64,000 nt of DNA from Pseudomonadota bacterium. Lineage in GTDB: Bacteria > Pseudomonadota > Alphaproteobacteria > Acetobacterales > Acetobacteraceae. The position numbers and the translations under genes were made by a program. This document shows, piece by piece, positions 8,292 through 17,400 of the stretch (positions are counted from its first letter, which is position 1; every line of letters starts with the position of its first letter). The stretch is taken from assembly GCA_021780935.1 (NCBI GenBank), contig JAJXXT010000024.1, forward strand, positions 1-64,000, in the 5' to 3' direction. The notes beneath the pieces were generated by a model, which was not told where the DNA came from, did not search any database, and saw only the letters and a list, made by a program, of their open reading frames with translations.

Positions 8292-8604
8292 GGTTTCCTC
8301 CATCGTTTGCGGGTCGCGTGATTGCGGCCTTCGCGCCGGACGGAACCCGCGACGGCGGAGGCGGGCGCACCGCTTGCGGCTGGAACGTCAGAGGCAGAGG
8401 GCAGCCAAGCCCTTGCGGCCATGAGCCGATCGAACGGCGCGATAGGACTGCGCAGATGAAGGACGCTGATGCGGCCCGCGATGGAGGAGTGCGCGATTCC
8501 GCTTGGGTGAGTGAATTGCTAGGGTTGGGCCGGAGCTAACGTTTCGAATGTGGCGCCCGCGGCGGCAATGCCGCGTCGGGCTCTCGCGCGCCAAGCCACT
8601 GATT

Positions 8605-8632
8605 GCGTCTTGGCCCTGCGGGCTTCGATCCC
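8605..8632 (+). repeat. 28-bp direct repeat, copy 1
   Basis: Exact match to 25902-25929 (begins GCGTCTTGGCCCTGCGGGCT). Both copies lie just past the stop codon of a minus-strand hypothetical gene (8706-9332 and 25967-26326). A degenerate relative appears at about 37310-37330. Possibly a remnant of a duplicated segment. Confidence 0.6.
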
Positions 8633-8665
8633 TGGCCCATGGTGCGGCTACGAAGGCGCCGGAAG

Positions 8666-8697
8666 CGATGAGCGGCGCTCAGGGGCGGCGCTCATCG
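8666..8697 (-). terminator. Hairpin downstream of the 8706-9332 gene
   Basis: CGATGAGCG (8666-8674) pairs with CGCTCATCG (8689-8697), a perfect 9-bp stem 9 bp beyond the stop codon of the minus-strand gene. No clear U-run, so termination efficiency is uncertain. Confidence 0.45.
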
Positions 8698-8705
8698 ATG
8701 AGCCC

Positions 8706-9332
8706 TCAAAACGGAATCTGGTCATCTTTATTCCACCTCACCCGACGACGAGGGGTTCCTTTCGCGGCCTTCGCTGGTTGGCGTTGCGACATCTCTTCGG
8801 CAATTTCGTCGTAGGACGCCTGAACGATGAGCGCGGTTTCGTGCAGGCGGGCGGCGGCGCGATTGATGCGGCGGCGAAGCTCTGCCGGCGACCCTTTCGA
8901 CTGTCCCCAGGTGATCTGATAGAGATAGTCGAGGATGGCCTGACGAACCGCGTCGATCTGCCGGAGCGGCGCGTCCTTCGGTAAGGGCAGGTCGAGCGCT
9001 TTGGGATCAAACTCGCTCACCGCCGGATTTAGTGCCGCAGCGGTAAGCCAGCCGTCGGTCGCGTTCCCGCGCTCCGGCTCTTCCGGCAGATCTTCGCGGC
9101 GGCCCGCGCGTGTCGAGGCCGGCCAGGAAAACACGTCAAGCGGCAGCAGCGCTGCCATCGCTTTCAGGGGCCGCGCATCCACGGCAGCGACGACCCAATC
9201 GATCACCGTGCGTCGCGCGTGTTCCTCCGGGCCGGTTGGTGTCGCGGTCGAGGTCAAATGGCCCAACACGATTTCACCGATCTGCCGCTGCAGATCGGCA
9301 AGTGTCAGACGCTGCGGCGCTTTCTTGGGCAT
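8706..9332 (-). CDS. Hypothetical protein (208 aa)
   Basis: Not recognised. The protein starts MPKKAPQRLTLADLQRQIGEIVLGHL, has a Trp-containing central region (DVFSWPASTRAGRREDLPEEPERG) and a helical C-terminal half rich in Arg (LRRRINRAAARLHETALIVQ), ending WNKDDQIPF. ATG 9332 is chosen because GAGAGGGG lies about 8 nt upstream. It is divergent from parB, sharing a roughly 235-bp promoter region. Composition and codon use match the backbone, so it is likely an element housekeeping gene. Confidence 0.65.
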   Translation of the reverse strand: MPKKAPQRLTLADLQRQIGEIVLGHLTSTATPTGPEEHARRTVIDWVVAAVDARPLKAMAALLPLDVFSWPASTRAGRREDLPEEPERGNATDGWLTAAALNPAVSEFDPKALDLPLPKDAPLRQIDAVRQAILDYLYQITWGQSKGSPAELRRRINRAAARLHETALIVQASYDEIAEEMSQRQPAKAAKGTPRRRVRWNKDDQIPF

Positions 9333-9568
9333 CGCGTGTCCCCTCTCTGGCCCGCCCACTATAGCGCGACTTAGCGCGATCTCGCCACGGCGCGTGGCCG
9401 CGGCGGCTTGGTTGGGGCGCGATACCGAGCGCGTGCTTGCCCCGCTGACGTTGCAGCATCCCCGGTGCCGGTGCTGCGGCCCAGCAGAGAGTGAGAGAGT
9501 CCCCTGGGGTGGGTGACGGGCTTGGAGGCCAGAGAGAGGCTCCGGCCGGCCCGTTTCGGAGATCCCCC

Positions 9569-11644
9569 ATGGCCAGTGCCCAACCCAAGATCGTCCTCAG
9601 CCAGTCTCAGGACATTCCCTTCAACAAGCTCGTCCTGTCCCAGGCCAACGTCCGCCGCGTCAAAGCCGGTCAGTCGGTCGAGGAACTCGCGGCCGACATC
9701 GCCCGTCGCGGCCTTCTCCAAAGCCTCAATGTCAGGCCGGTGCGGGACGCCGAAGGCGCCGAGACCGGCCTCTACGAGATCCCGGCGGGCGGGCGGCGCT
9801 ATCGCGCCCTCGAACTCCTGGTGAAGCAGCGGCGTCTCAGCAAGACGCAGCCCATCCCCTGCGTCGTGCGCGACGACGGCCTCGCCGAGGAAGACAGCCT
9901 TGCCGAGAACGTCCAGCGCGTCGCGCTCCACCCGCTCGACCAGTTTCGCGCCTTTCAGTCGCTCCGCGCGACCGGCATGAGCGAGGAGGACATCGCGGCG
10001 CGGTTTTTCGTGACGCCGGCGGTGGTGGCCCAGCGCCTCAAGCTTGCCGCCGTCTCGCCGAAGCTCCTCGACGCCTATGCCGAGGAGGAAATGAACCTCG
10101 AGCAGCTCATGGCCTTCACGGTCACCGCCGACCATGACCGCCAGGAGCGCGTCTGGGAGGCGGCACGGCGCTCGCCACTCAAGAGCGCCTATGCGATCCG
10201 CCAGCAGCTCACGACGGACGCGGTGCGTGCGTGCGACCGGCGCGCCTCGTTCCTCGGCCTCGAGGCCTATGAGGCCGCGGGCGGCGTCGTCATGCGCGAT
10301 CTCTTCACCGAGGACGGCGGCGGCTGGCTCGAGGACACGGCGCTCGTCGAACGCCTTTGCCTCGAAAAGCTCACCGCCGCCGCCGAGGCCATCCGCGCCG
10401 AGGGCTGGAAATGGATCGAGGTTGCGATCGAGTTTCCATACGGCCACGCCGCGCGGATGCGCCGCCTGCCGGGGCAAGTCGTCGGCCTCACCGAAGACGA
10501 GCAGGCGAGGCTCGATGCGGCCCGCGCCGAGTACGACCGGCTCGAAGACCGATATGCCGATGCCGACGAGCTACCCCAGGAGGTCGAGCGCCGTCTCGGG
10601 GAGCTCGAAGGCGAGCTTGAGGGCTTCGAGGATCGTCCGCTCATCTATGACGAGGCCGGGAGAACTCGCGCGGGCGTGCTTGTCAGCATCGATGTCGATG
10701 GCAGCCTGCGCGTCGAGCGCGGCTATGTACGTCCCGAGGACGAGTTGCCGCGTGGCGGAGCGGACACCGTCGAAGGCGAGGACGGCCAACCGCCCGAGGG
10801 CGAGCCTGGTCATGAGCCGGGGGCCACGACGATCACCGTCGCGGGCGCCGACGGCGAAGACGCGCCTGATGAGGATGACGGCCTGAAGCCGCTCTCGGAG
10901 CGCCTGGTGATGGAGTTGACCGCCCATCGCACACTCGCGCTCCGCGAAGCGCTGTCGCGCGATGCCGGCATCGCCTTCGTTGCCGTGCTGCATGTGCTCG
11001 CGCTTGCCGCCTTCTATCGCTACGCGGCGAGCAGTTGCCTTGAGATCACGGCCAAGAGCGCGAGCTTCGCCGTGCAAGCGCCCGGCCTTGCCGATACGGC
11101 CTCGGCCAAGGCAATCGAGGCCGAGCACGAGGCCTGGCTTCGGCGACTGCCCGAAGACCCCGAGGCGCTTTGGGACGCGCTCCTTGCGCTCGATGCGATC
11201 AGCCGCGAGCGCCTCTTCGCGCATTGCGCCGCCCTCACGGTCAATGTCGTGCGCGAGGCCTGGAACCGGCGTCAGGCGGCGCTCATCAATGGCGACCGGC
11301 TTGCCCGCGCGATCGGCCTCGACATGGCGGCCGCGGGCTGGACGCCGACCGTCGCCAACTATCTCGGGCGTGTCCCCAAGGCGCGCATCCTCGAAGCCGT
11401 CTCGGAAGCCAAGGGCGAGGCGGCAGCGCACCTCATCGACCATCTCAAGAAGCCGGAGATGGCCAAGGAGGCCGAGCGCCTCTTGGCCGATACCGGCTGG
11501 CTGCCCGAGCCGCTGCGCCTCTCTGAAGGTTCGGACGGAGGCGCCGAGACCGATGCCGAGGAAAGCCAGCGGGCCGCAGGCTTGCCTGCTTTTCTCGACG
11601 AGGGAGAAGCCCCGGCCGAACCGCTCGCGGCGGCGGCAGCCTGA
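9569..11644 (+). CDS. ParB/RepB/Spo0J-type protein (large)
   Basis: A 691-aa protein with a ParB nuclease-like N-terminal domain: IPFNKLVLSQANVRR, IARRGLLQSLNVRP, the PAGGRRYRALE box and AENVQR box II (about residues 15-120). A KorB/HTH-like segment follows (DIAARFFVTPAVVAQRLKLA). The remaining ~450 residues are an acidic, coiled-coil-prone extension (QARLDAARAEYDRLEDRYAD) of unknown role, far beyond the usual ~300 aa. No ParA lies nearby, so it may regulate replication or transfer of the excised element rather than partition in a standard ParAB system. ATG 9569 is preferred to the upstream in-frame ATG because CGGAG precedes it. Confidence 0.85.
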   Translation: MASAQPKIVLSQSQDIPFNKLVLSQANVRRVKAGQSVEELAADIARRGLLQSLNVRPVRDAEGAETGLYEIPAGGRRYRALELLVKQRRLSKTQPIPCVVRDDGLAEEDSLAENVQRVALHPLDQFRAFQSLRATGMSEEDIAARFFVTPAVVAQRLKLAAVSPKLLDAYAEEEMNLEQLMAFTVTADHDRQERVWEAARRSPLKSAYAIRQQLTTDAVRACDRRASFLGLEAYEAAGGVVMRDLFTEDGGGWLEDTALVERLCLEKLTAAAEAIRAEGWKWIEVAIEFPYGHAARMRRLPGQVVGLTEDEQARLDAARAEYDRLEDRYADADELPQEVERRLGELEGELEGFEDRPLIYDEAGRTRAGVLVSIDVDGSLRVERGYVRPEDELPRGGADTVEGEDGQPPEGEPGHEPGATTITVAGADGEDAPDEDDGLKPLSERLVMELTAHRTLALREALSRDAGIAFVAVLHVLALAAFYRYAASSCLEITAKSASFAVQAPGLADTASAKAIEAEHEAWLRRLPEDPEALWDALLALDAISRERLFAHCAALTVNVVREAWNRRQAALINGDRLARAIGLDMAAAGWTPTVANYLGRVPKARILEAVSEAKGEAAAHLIDHLKKPEMAKEAERLLADTGWLPEPLRLSEGSDGGAETDAEESQRAAGLPAFLDEGEAPAEPLAAAAA

Positions 11645-11650
11645 GCCCCT

Positions 11651-11674
11651 GCGGAGCCGCGCGGGCGGCTCCGC
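11651..11674 (+). terminator. GC-rich hairpin between parB and the next gene
   Basis: GCGGAGCCGC (11651-11660) and GCGGCTCCGC (11665-11674) form a perfect 10-bp stem with a 4-nt loop, 7 nt after the parB stop. No U-tract. It may attenuate rather than end transcription, since a same-strand gene starts 28 nt later. Confidence 0.5.
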
Positions 11675-11702
11675 TTCACGCCCTTCATCCAACGGAGATC
11701 CC

Positions 11703-12179
11703 ATGACCGACCAAGTCGCCAGCTCGGACAACCAGTCCGGCTTCGAGGCCTATATGGCGCAAATGCGCGACCATCAGCGGCGTGTTGCGAGCACAAGACC
11801 CGCCAACAAAGACGCTCTCTTCGCGGCGCTTGCCGCAGCCGGAATCGCGACCGTCCGCGTCACCTTCGACGGTTGTGGCGACAGCGGCCAGATCGAATCC
11901 CTGACCGCCCATGCGGGCGATGTGGCGAAGGCGCTGCCCGAGGTCACGGTCCAGTTTGTGGTGCTGCAGCAGGGAGGCGATGACATTGATTGCCGCTCGA
12001 TCACGCTCGCCGAAGCCATCGAGCATCTCGTCTATGACGTACTCGAAGAGAAGCATCCCGGCTGGGAGAATGACGACGGCGCGTTCGGCGAGTTCACGTT
12101 CGACGTCGCGAGCCGCTCGATCACGCTCGACTATAACGAGCGGCACATGGAAACCGACTACCACCAGCACGAGCTTTGA
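11703..12179 (+). CDS. Conserved hypothetical protein (158 aa), DUF6878-like
   Basis: A small acidic protein starting MTDQVASSDNQSGFEAYMAQ, with VTFDGCGDSGQIESL, a central EVTVQFVVL strand and LDYNERHMETDYHQHEL at the end. This pattern is found in conserved proteins of alphaproteobacterial plasmids and integrative elements that I associate with DUF6878; the family assignment is from memory and no function is known. A strong CGGAG lies 6 nt upstream. It is the first of two closely spaced genes after parB; the next starts 10 nt after its stop, so they are co-transcribed. Confidence 0.75.
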   Translation: MTDQVASSDNQSGFEAYMAQMRDHQRRVASTRPANKDALFAALAAAGIATVRVTFDGCGDSGQIESLTAHAGDVAKALPEVTVQFVVLQQGGDDIDCRSITLAEAIEHLVYDVLEEKHPGWENDDGAFGEFTFDVASRSITLDYNERHMETDYHQHEL

Positions 12180-12189
12180 GGAGGCGGCG

Positions 12190-12555
12190 ATGGGTCATCC
12201 GTATCATCACGCGCTCTCCTCCGTCCGGAAATGGGGCGGCACGCCCGAGGACTATCTGGCGCTTCACCAGTGGTTCGACGAACCCTCCAAGCTCATCGTC
12301 GCAGATTTCCGCCATCGCGCTCTGCGACATCACGCGGAGGGCATCTTCATGCTGGAGCGCGTCTTCGGCCCGACGATCACGCTAGCGACGGGCCGCGTCC
12401 TGCCGGTGCGCTTCGTCGGCGAACAGCATGTGCGCGAAGACCTCGGTTTCATCCCGAGCTTCGCGGATTGGGTGCGCTCCATCCGCCCGCAGCCCTGGAT
12501 GGGCCGCGCCGAGCCCATCCACCGCGAAGTCGATCCGTTCGCGACGACCGGCTGA
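12190..12555 (+). CDS. Conserved hypothetical protein (121 aa), DUF6915-like
   Basis: Begins MGHPYHHALSSVRKWGGTPEDYLALHQWFDEPSK and contains FRHRALRHHAEGIFMLERVFG and GEQHVREDLGFIPSFADWVR. It is rich in His (HPYHH, FRHRALRHH), suggesting metal binding, but no enzyme family is recognised. It is commonly seen on plasmids and integrative elements. Preceded by GAGGCGG and 10 nt after the upstream gene, hence in the same operon. Function unknown. Confidence 0.75.
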   Translation: MGHPYHHALSSVRKWGGTPEDYLALHQWFDEPSKLIVADFRHRALRHHAEGIFMLERVFGPTITLATGRVLPVRFVGEQHVREDLGFIPSFADWVRSIRPQPWMGRAEPIHREVDPFATTG

Positions 12556-12597
12556 GGCCGGCGCATCCTCGAGAGGAAGAGGATGTTCAGGGAAGGG

Positions 12598-12665
12598 GAG
12601 CCGGGCGGGTCAAGGAGAGAGCGCACCCGCGGGAGTTCCCCCCAACCGCTCTCGGAGCTTTCCTC
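12598..12665 (+). promoter_or_regulatory. Structured leader, type GGGT..GAGAGCG..CGCTC..CGGAG (copy 1)
   Basis: The ~65 nt before ATG 12666 contain GAGAGCG pairing with CGCTCTC just before the CGGAG ribosome-binding region. A closely similar leader precedes the gene at 14442, and a weaker version precedes parB at 9569. Likely an RNA element acting on translation (inference). Confidence 0.45.
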
Positions 12666-12992
12666 ATGTCCCATGTTTCTTCCGCACCGTTCGATTTCCG
12701 CAAACCTGTCGCCTACGATGAGGGTGCGAAGCGCGAGTTTCACCGCCATGCACGTCGCCAGCTTCAGCTTCTCGCCGATGCGCTGGGTCTCCCGCCCGGT
12801 TCCTACGACATCCGCAGCAACTTGGGCGGCATTGCGGTCTCCGGCGAGATAATTCTGCACGCTGATCACCTCTACGTGCAGGTGAGCCAATCGGCCATGG
12901 GACACGACAGCGGTGTGCTCTTTCGGACCTGCGAAGGGCGAAAGGATTATGTCGGTGGGCGTAATCATTATGCGTCGGTGGTCGTGCTATGA
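12666..12992 (+). CDS. Conserved hypothetical protein (108 aa)
   Basis: Begins MSHVSSAPFDFRKPVAYDEGAKREFHRHARRQLQLLADALGL and ends with a beta-rich half (GGIAVSGEIILHADHLYVQVSQS..GVLFRTCEGRKDYVGGRNH). No recognised domain. The fold looks small and cytoplasmic with no membrane segment. It is preceded by a structured leader shared with the 14442 gene and is likely part of the conserved element backbone. Confidence 0.7.
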   Translation: MSHVSSAPFDFRKPVAYDEGAKREFHRHARRQLQLLADALGLPPGSYDIRSNLGGIAVSGEIILHADHLYVQVSQSAMGHDSGVLFRTCEGRKDYVGGRNHYASVVVL

Positions 12993-13207
12993 GCGTCGTC
13001 AACTCGGCGCAGTTCGGTTCGTTGGCATCACCGCTCACGGCTCAGTAAAAACCGCCTCCGCAAAGTCCCGGCAGTAGTATCGTAATTTCACAACGCGGAA
13101 ATGAAACTTTACCAATAGTCAAAACTAACTTTTGATAGAATATTATCATCAAGAGATAAAAATAATTCTATTACATCTTCGAGTTATCCAACAATAAGGA
13201 GTTATTC
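12993..13207 (+). promoter_or_regulatory. AT-rich promoter region before the ankyrin gene
   Basis: Composition drops abruptly from GC-rich backbone to AT-rich DNA at about 13080-13200, with runs such as AAAATAATTCTATTA. A TAAGGAG-like ribosome-binding site ends about 6 nt before ATG 13208. This marks the edge of an inserted cargo segment. Confidence 0.55.
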
Positions 13208-13528
13208 ATGAGATTCGTTCTAGAGAAGAGAAAATTTAATCCTAATTATTCAAATAAGAATGGGCAAAGCTACCTCCATTTTCTCGCAAATAGCGGACAT
13301 TTGCCCGGTATCCGCGTACTTTCCTGTGCTGGAGCTGATGTAAATAAGCAAGACGTATACGGGATGACGCCGCTACATTACGCTGCCCTCTCTGGTCAGC
13401 GCGCAGCAATCATCGAACTTATCTCGATAGGTGCGCGAAAAGATATCAAGAATAACGACGGCGATACACCCGCCGACATCGCCGGAAAGAAAAATCGGGA
13501 TGATTGTTTTTCCCTACTAACTCCGTAA
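13208..13528 (+). CDS. Ankyrin-repeat protein (106 aa)
   Basis: Three ankyrin-type repeats are visible: NGQSYLHFLANSGHLPGIRVLSCAGADVN, YGMTPLHYAALSGQRAAIIELISIGARKD and NDGDTPADIAGKKN. The TPLHYAA consensus in the second repeat is strong. Ankyrin proteins bind protein partners, so this could be an immunity, antitoxin or modulator protein. The gene is much more AT-rich than its surroundings, has a good AAGGAG site, and converges on the equally AT-rich gene at 13544-14191 with only 15 bp between. The pair looks like transferred cargo. The specific function is unknown. Confidence 0.85.
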   Translation: MRFVLEKRKFNPNYSNKNGQSYLHFLANSGHLPGIRVLSCAGADVNKQDVYGMTPLHYAALSGQRAAIIELISIGARKDIKNNDGDTPADIAGKKNRDDCFSLLTP

Positions 13529-13543
13529 AATATTAACAAGAGT

Positions 13544-14191
13544 TCAGCTTGCCGCCGGCGGTGGCAGCTTCCGATATTCTGGTGGTGGAGGAAGCACAAC
13601 AGCGTTCTTCTTCAGCTTTCCGTCCCTGATAAGCTTTGACAGCACTCGATCACTTTGTGCCAGAAGCGCTTCGCGATATTGAGCGACTGATTCGTCGTCG
13701 GCGCCGGTTTTTTTGTAACTTTCTACTCTTTTCTCTATTAATTCTAGTTGCATCAGCGCATTGTTTATTTTTCTTGCTTTTCTTTCTGTGAATGCTTTCA
13801 GTATGTTGTTGAAAGATTCGCAGATGGCCTCTATTGCTCCTCCATGACCCAATAAATCTGATACGCCCTCCGATCCGTATTGAAGAGCAAGCATGGTCAT
13901 TTTCGGAGGAACGGCAACATATAACCGATGCTCAAGAAAAAACTCATCTGTAATCAAAAACACTTCTGATGCCGACGCCGTTATTGTCGTTATTTTCAAT
14001 AATTTATTGATTCGAATTAATGTTTCTTCTGAATATTCTGGAATTTCTTGTTGTTTTTTTGAGAGTTGCTCGACGACGTCGAGCAACGCTAAGCAGGAGT
14101 ATGTTGAATTGAGAGTGGCCAGGAATTCAGTCCACTCCCCAACGCTCCACTCGCCGCCAACTGGCATTCGTAGCACGGCCAAGTCAGTCAT
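13544..14191 (-). CDS. Hypothetical AT-rich cargo protein (215 aa)
   Basis: Not recognised. A helical cytoplasmic protein with a central hydrophobic patch (VFLITDEFFLEHRLYVAVPPKMTMLALQYG), a charged coiled-coil-like region (IEKRVESYKKTGADDES) and a Pro-rich C-terminus (VVLPPPPEYRKLPPPAAS). GAGG lies 7 nt before ATG 14191. Base composition is low-GC like the neighbouring ankyrin gene and unlike the backbone, which suggests the two were acquired together. There is no signal peptide. Confidence 0.65.
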   Translation of the reverse strand: MTDLAVLRMPVGGEWSVGEWTEFLATLNSTYSCLALLDVVEQLSKKQQEIPEYSEETLIRINKLLKITTITASASEVFLITDEFFLEHRLYVAVPPKMTMLALQYGSEGVSDLLGHGGAIEAICESFNNILKAFTERKARKINNALMQLELIEKRVESYKKTGADDESVAQYREALLAQSDRVLSKLIRDGKLKKNAVVLPPPPEYRKLPPPAAS

Positions 14192-14377
14192 AGTGGCACC
14201 TCGTTGAGGATCAATGGATCATTATTTCCTAGGGCCGCCATTGACACGCGCGTAAGCCCAATTTGTCCCAATTTCAAGCGCCGTGAGAGCAAACGCCGGT
14301 TTCGCTGAGCGCGTGATCCGCTGGATTCAGATGGTTTAGCTGGGGATGAAAGCGAAAGGTTTAGCCGAAATGACGTG

Positions 14378-14441
14378 AGCCCCGGCGGGTAAAGAGAGAG
14401 CGCTGCCCGGGCCGTTCCCTCAACGCTCCCGGAGATCCCAC
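14378..14441 (+). promoter_or_regulatory. Structured leader, type GGGT..GAGAGCG..CGCTC..CGGAG (copy 2)
   Basis: Aligns along its whole length with 12598-12665: GAGCCCCGGCGGGTAAAGAG, then GAGAGCG, a CCCGGG centre, GTTCCC, CAACGCTC and CGGAG next to the ATG. GAGCG can pair with CGCTC so that the ribosome-binding region sits at the stem base. Confidence 0.45.
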
Positions 14442-17400
14442 ATGCCATCTCGTCCGCCCGCTGCGGCGCATGCCGCGGCGACCCTGCCGCTGTTCGCCCC
14501 ATCCCAGCATTCCCCCGACCGAACCGCCTCGCTTTTCCGCGCCGCCGGAATCTTTGCCGACCTTCTCGCGCGTGGCCAGGTGCTCGACGCCCGTGTCCTG
14601 CGTGAAACCATGCAGGCGGCGTTCGGCGCCACCGACGCCGAAGGGGCCTGGGACTGGAAACTCGCCTACGAGGCGACTGAGGCGGCGCAAATCCTCTTCC
14701 TCCGCAAGTTCGCGCCTGAAATGCTGAAGCGCGTCGGATCGCCACCCGCGTTCCTCGCGATGCTCGAAAAGCTCGCAGCATTTCTGCCCTCGCAGACCAG
14801 GCGGTCGGAGGATTCCCAGGCCTTCCAGCAATTCTCGACGCCCATCGGTCTTGGCTTCGTTACCGGGACTGCGGCGGCAATCGCTGCGAACGATCTCGTG
14901 CTGGAGCCGTCGGCAGGCACTGGGCTTCTGGCCATCTTCGCCGAGATCATGGGCGCGCGGCTTGCTCTCAACGAGCTTGCCGAGTTGCGGGCCGGGCTGC
15001 TCCGCCGCCTCTTCCCCGGAAGGTTCGTCACCTCATTCGACGCTGCGCACATCCACGATCACCTCGATCCGGCGGTCCGTCCGACCGTCGTGCTCATGAA
15101 CCCGCCTTTCAGCGCAACGGCGCATGTCGAGGGGCACGTCGCGGACACCGCCTTACGGCACATCGCGTCCGCACTCGCCCGCCTCGCCGAGGGCGGACGG
15201 CTCGTCGCCATCACCGGCGCTAGCCTCTCGCCGGACAACCCGACCTGGCGGGATGCGTTCATCCGCCTTCAAGAGCGTGGCCGCGTCGTCTTCTCAGCCG
15301 CGATCGAGGGGCAGGTCTATGCGCGGCACGGCACGACTACTGCGACGCGCCTAACCGTGATCGATCGCGTTCCGGCGGAGGATGCCAAGCGCTTCCCGGA
15401 CTCTCCGGGCATAGCGCCCGATCCCGCGACCCTACTCCGCTGGGTGATTGCGCAGGTGCCGCAACGTCTCGCCATTGCGGGCTCGTCGCTCGCGCCACTG
15501 CCGAAGCTCGTCGCGCCGCGCATATCGGGGACCGCGGTGACCGGCATGCCGCGCAGGGCAGTGTCCCCTGCGCCTCCTCCTTCGACCGCGATCCTGGCTG
15601 CTTCGCTCGACTACGAGATTCGCGATTGGGAGCCGGAGAAGGCGGGGCGCATCACCGATGCGCTCTATGAGGGCTACGCGTTGCAATCGATCCGTATCCC
15701 GGACGCGCGGCCGCACCCGACGCTTCTGGTGCAATCGGCAGCCATGGCCTCCGTCGCCCCGCCCAAGCCGTGTTACCGCCCGCATCTGCCGCCTAGCGTC
15801 GTCACGCAAGGGTTGCTGAGCGACGCGCAGATCGAAAGCGTCGTCTATGCCGGCGAGGCGCATGGCGCGCATCTCGCCGGAAGCTGGAGCGTGGACGAGA
15901 CCTTCGACACGGTCTCGGCTGCCGCCGACGGCGTTGAAGCCGCCGTGCGCTTCCGCCGCGGATGGTTTCTCGGCGACGGAACCGGCGCAGGAAAGGGCCG
16001 CCAGGTCGCAGGCATCCTCCTCGACAATTGGTGCCAGGGACGGCGGCGCGCGCTTTGGGTCTCGAAGTCCGACAAGCTCATCGAGGATGCCCAGCGCGAC
16101 TGGGCGGCGCTCGGCCAGGAGCGCTTGCTCATCACGCCCTTGAGCCGCTTCAAGCAGGGCGCGCCCATCCGTCTCCCGGAAGGCATTCTCTTCACGACCT
16201 ACGCGACACTGCGCTCCGAGGGACGGGAGACGAAGGCCTCGCGCCTCAGGCAGATCGTCGACTGGCTTGCGGGCGACGGACAGGCCCGCGACTTCGACGG
16301 CGTCATCGTCTTCGACGAATCGCACGCGCTCGCCAACGCCGCCGGCGAAACTTCCGAGCGTGGCGACAAGGGGCCGTCGCAGCAGGGACGGGCGGGGCTT
16401 CGCCTCCAGCACGCGCTTCCCAACGCGCGCGTGCTCTATGTGTCGGCGACGGGAGCGACGACCGTCCACAATCTCGCCTATGCGCAGCGCCTCGGCCTCT
16501 GGGGCGGCGCGGATTTTCCATTCGCGACGCGGATGGAGTTCGTGCAGGCGATCGAGGCGGGCGGTGTCGCCGCCATGGAGGTGCTGGCGCGTGACCTCAA
16601 GGCCCTCGGCCTCTACGCGTCGCGCTCGCTCTCCTACGAAGGCGTCGCGTACGAGCTGATCGAGCACGCGCTCACCCCTGAGCAAACGCGCATCTACGAC
16701 GCGTATGCAAGCGCGTTCCAGATCATCCACGGGCATCTCGCGGCAGCATTGGAAGCCGCGAACGTCACCGGCTCGAGCGGCACGTTGAACGCGCAGGCCA
16801 AGGCCGCCGCGCGCTCGGCTTTTGAGTCCGCCAAGCAGCGCTTCTTCAATCACCTCATCACCGCGATGAAGACGCCGACCGTTATCGCCGCCATCGAGCG
16901 CGACCTCGCCGCCGGACACGCGGCGATCGTGCAGATCGTCTCGACCGGCGAGGCGCTCATGGAACGCCGCCTCGCCGACATTCCGACGGAGGAATGGGGG
17001 GACGTGTCAGTGGACATCACACCGCGCGAGTACGTCCTCGATTATCTCGCGCATTCTTTCCCGACGCAGCTCTACGAGCCCTTCACCGACAGCGAGGGCA
17101 ACCTCTCGTCGCGTCCCGTTTTTCGTGATGGCCAGCCGGTGCAGTGCCGCGATGCGGTCGACCGGCGCGACCGGATGATCGAGCATTTGGCGGCCCTGCC
17201 GCCGGTGCCAGGCGCGCTCGACCAGATCGTCCAGCGCTTCGGGACGGAGCACGTTGCCGAAGTCACCGGTCGCTCGCGCCGCATCGTGCGCAAGGGTGAC
17301 CGCCTCGTGGTCGAAAACCGCGCGGGCTCGGCCAATCTTGCCGAAGCCCAAGCCTTCATGGATGACGAGAAACGCATCCTCGTCTTCTCGGACGCGGGCG

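Larger units (their letters stand above)
8292..8705. other. Intergenic region with repeat and terminator
   Basis: About 400 bases with no convincing gene. It contains a 28-bp direct repeat shared with 25902-25929 and a hairpin at 8666-8697 that would terminate the minus-strand gene at 8706-9332. Confidence 0.45.
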
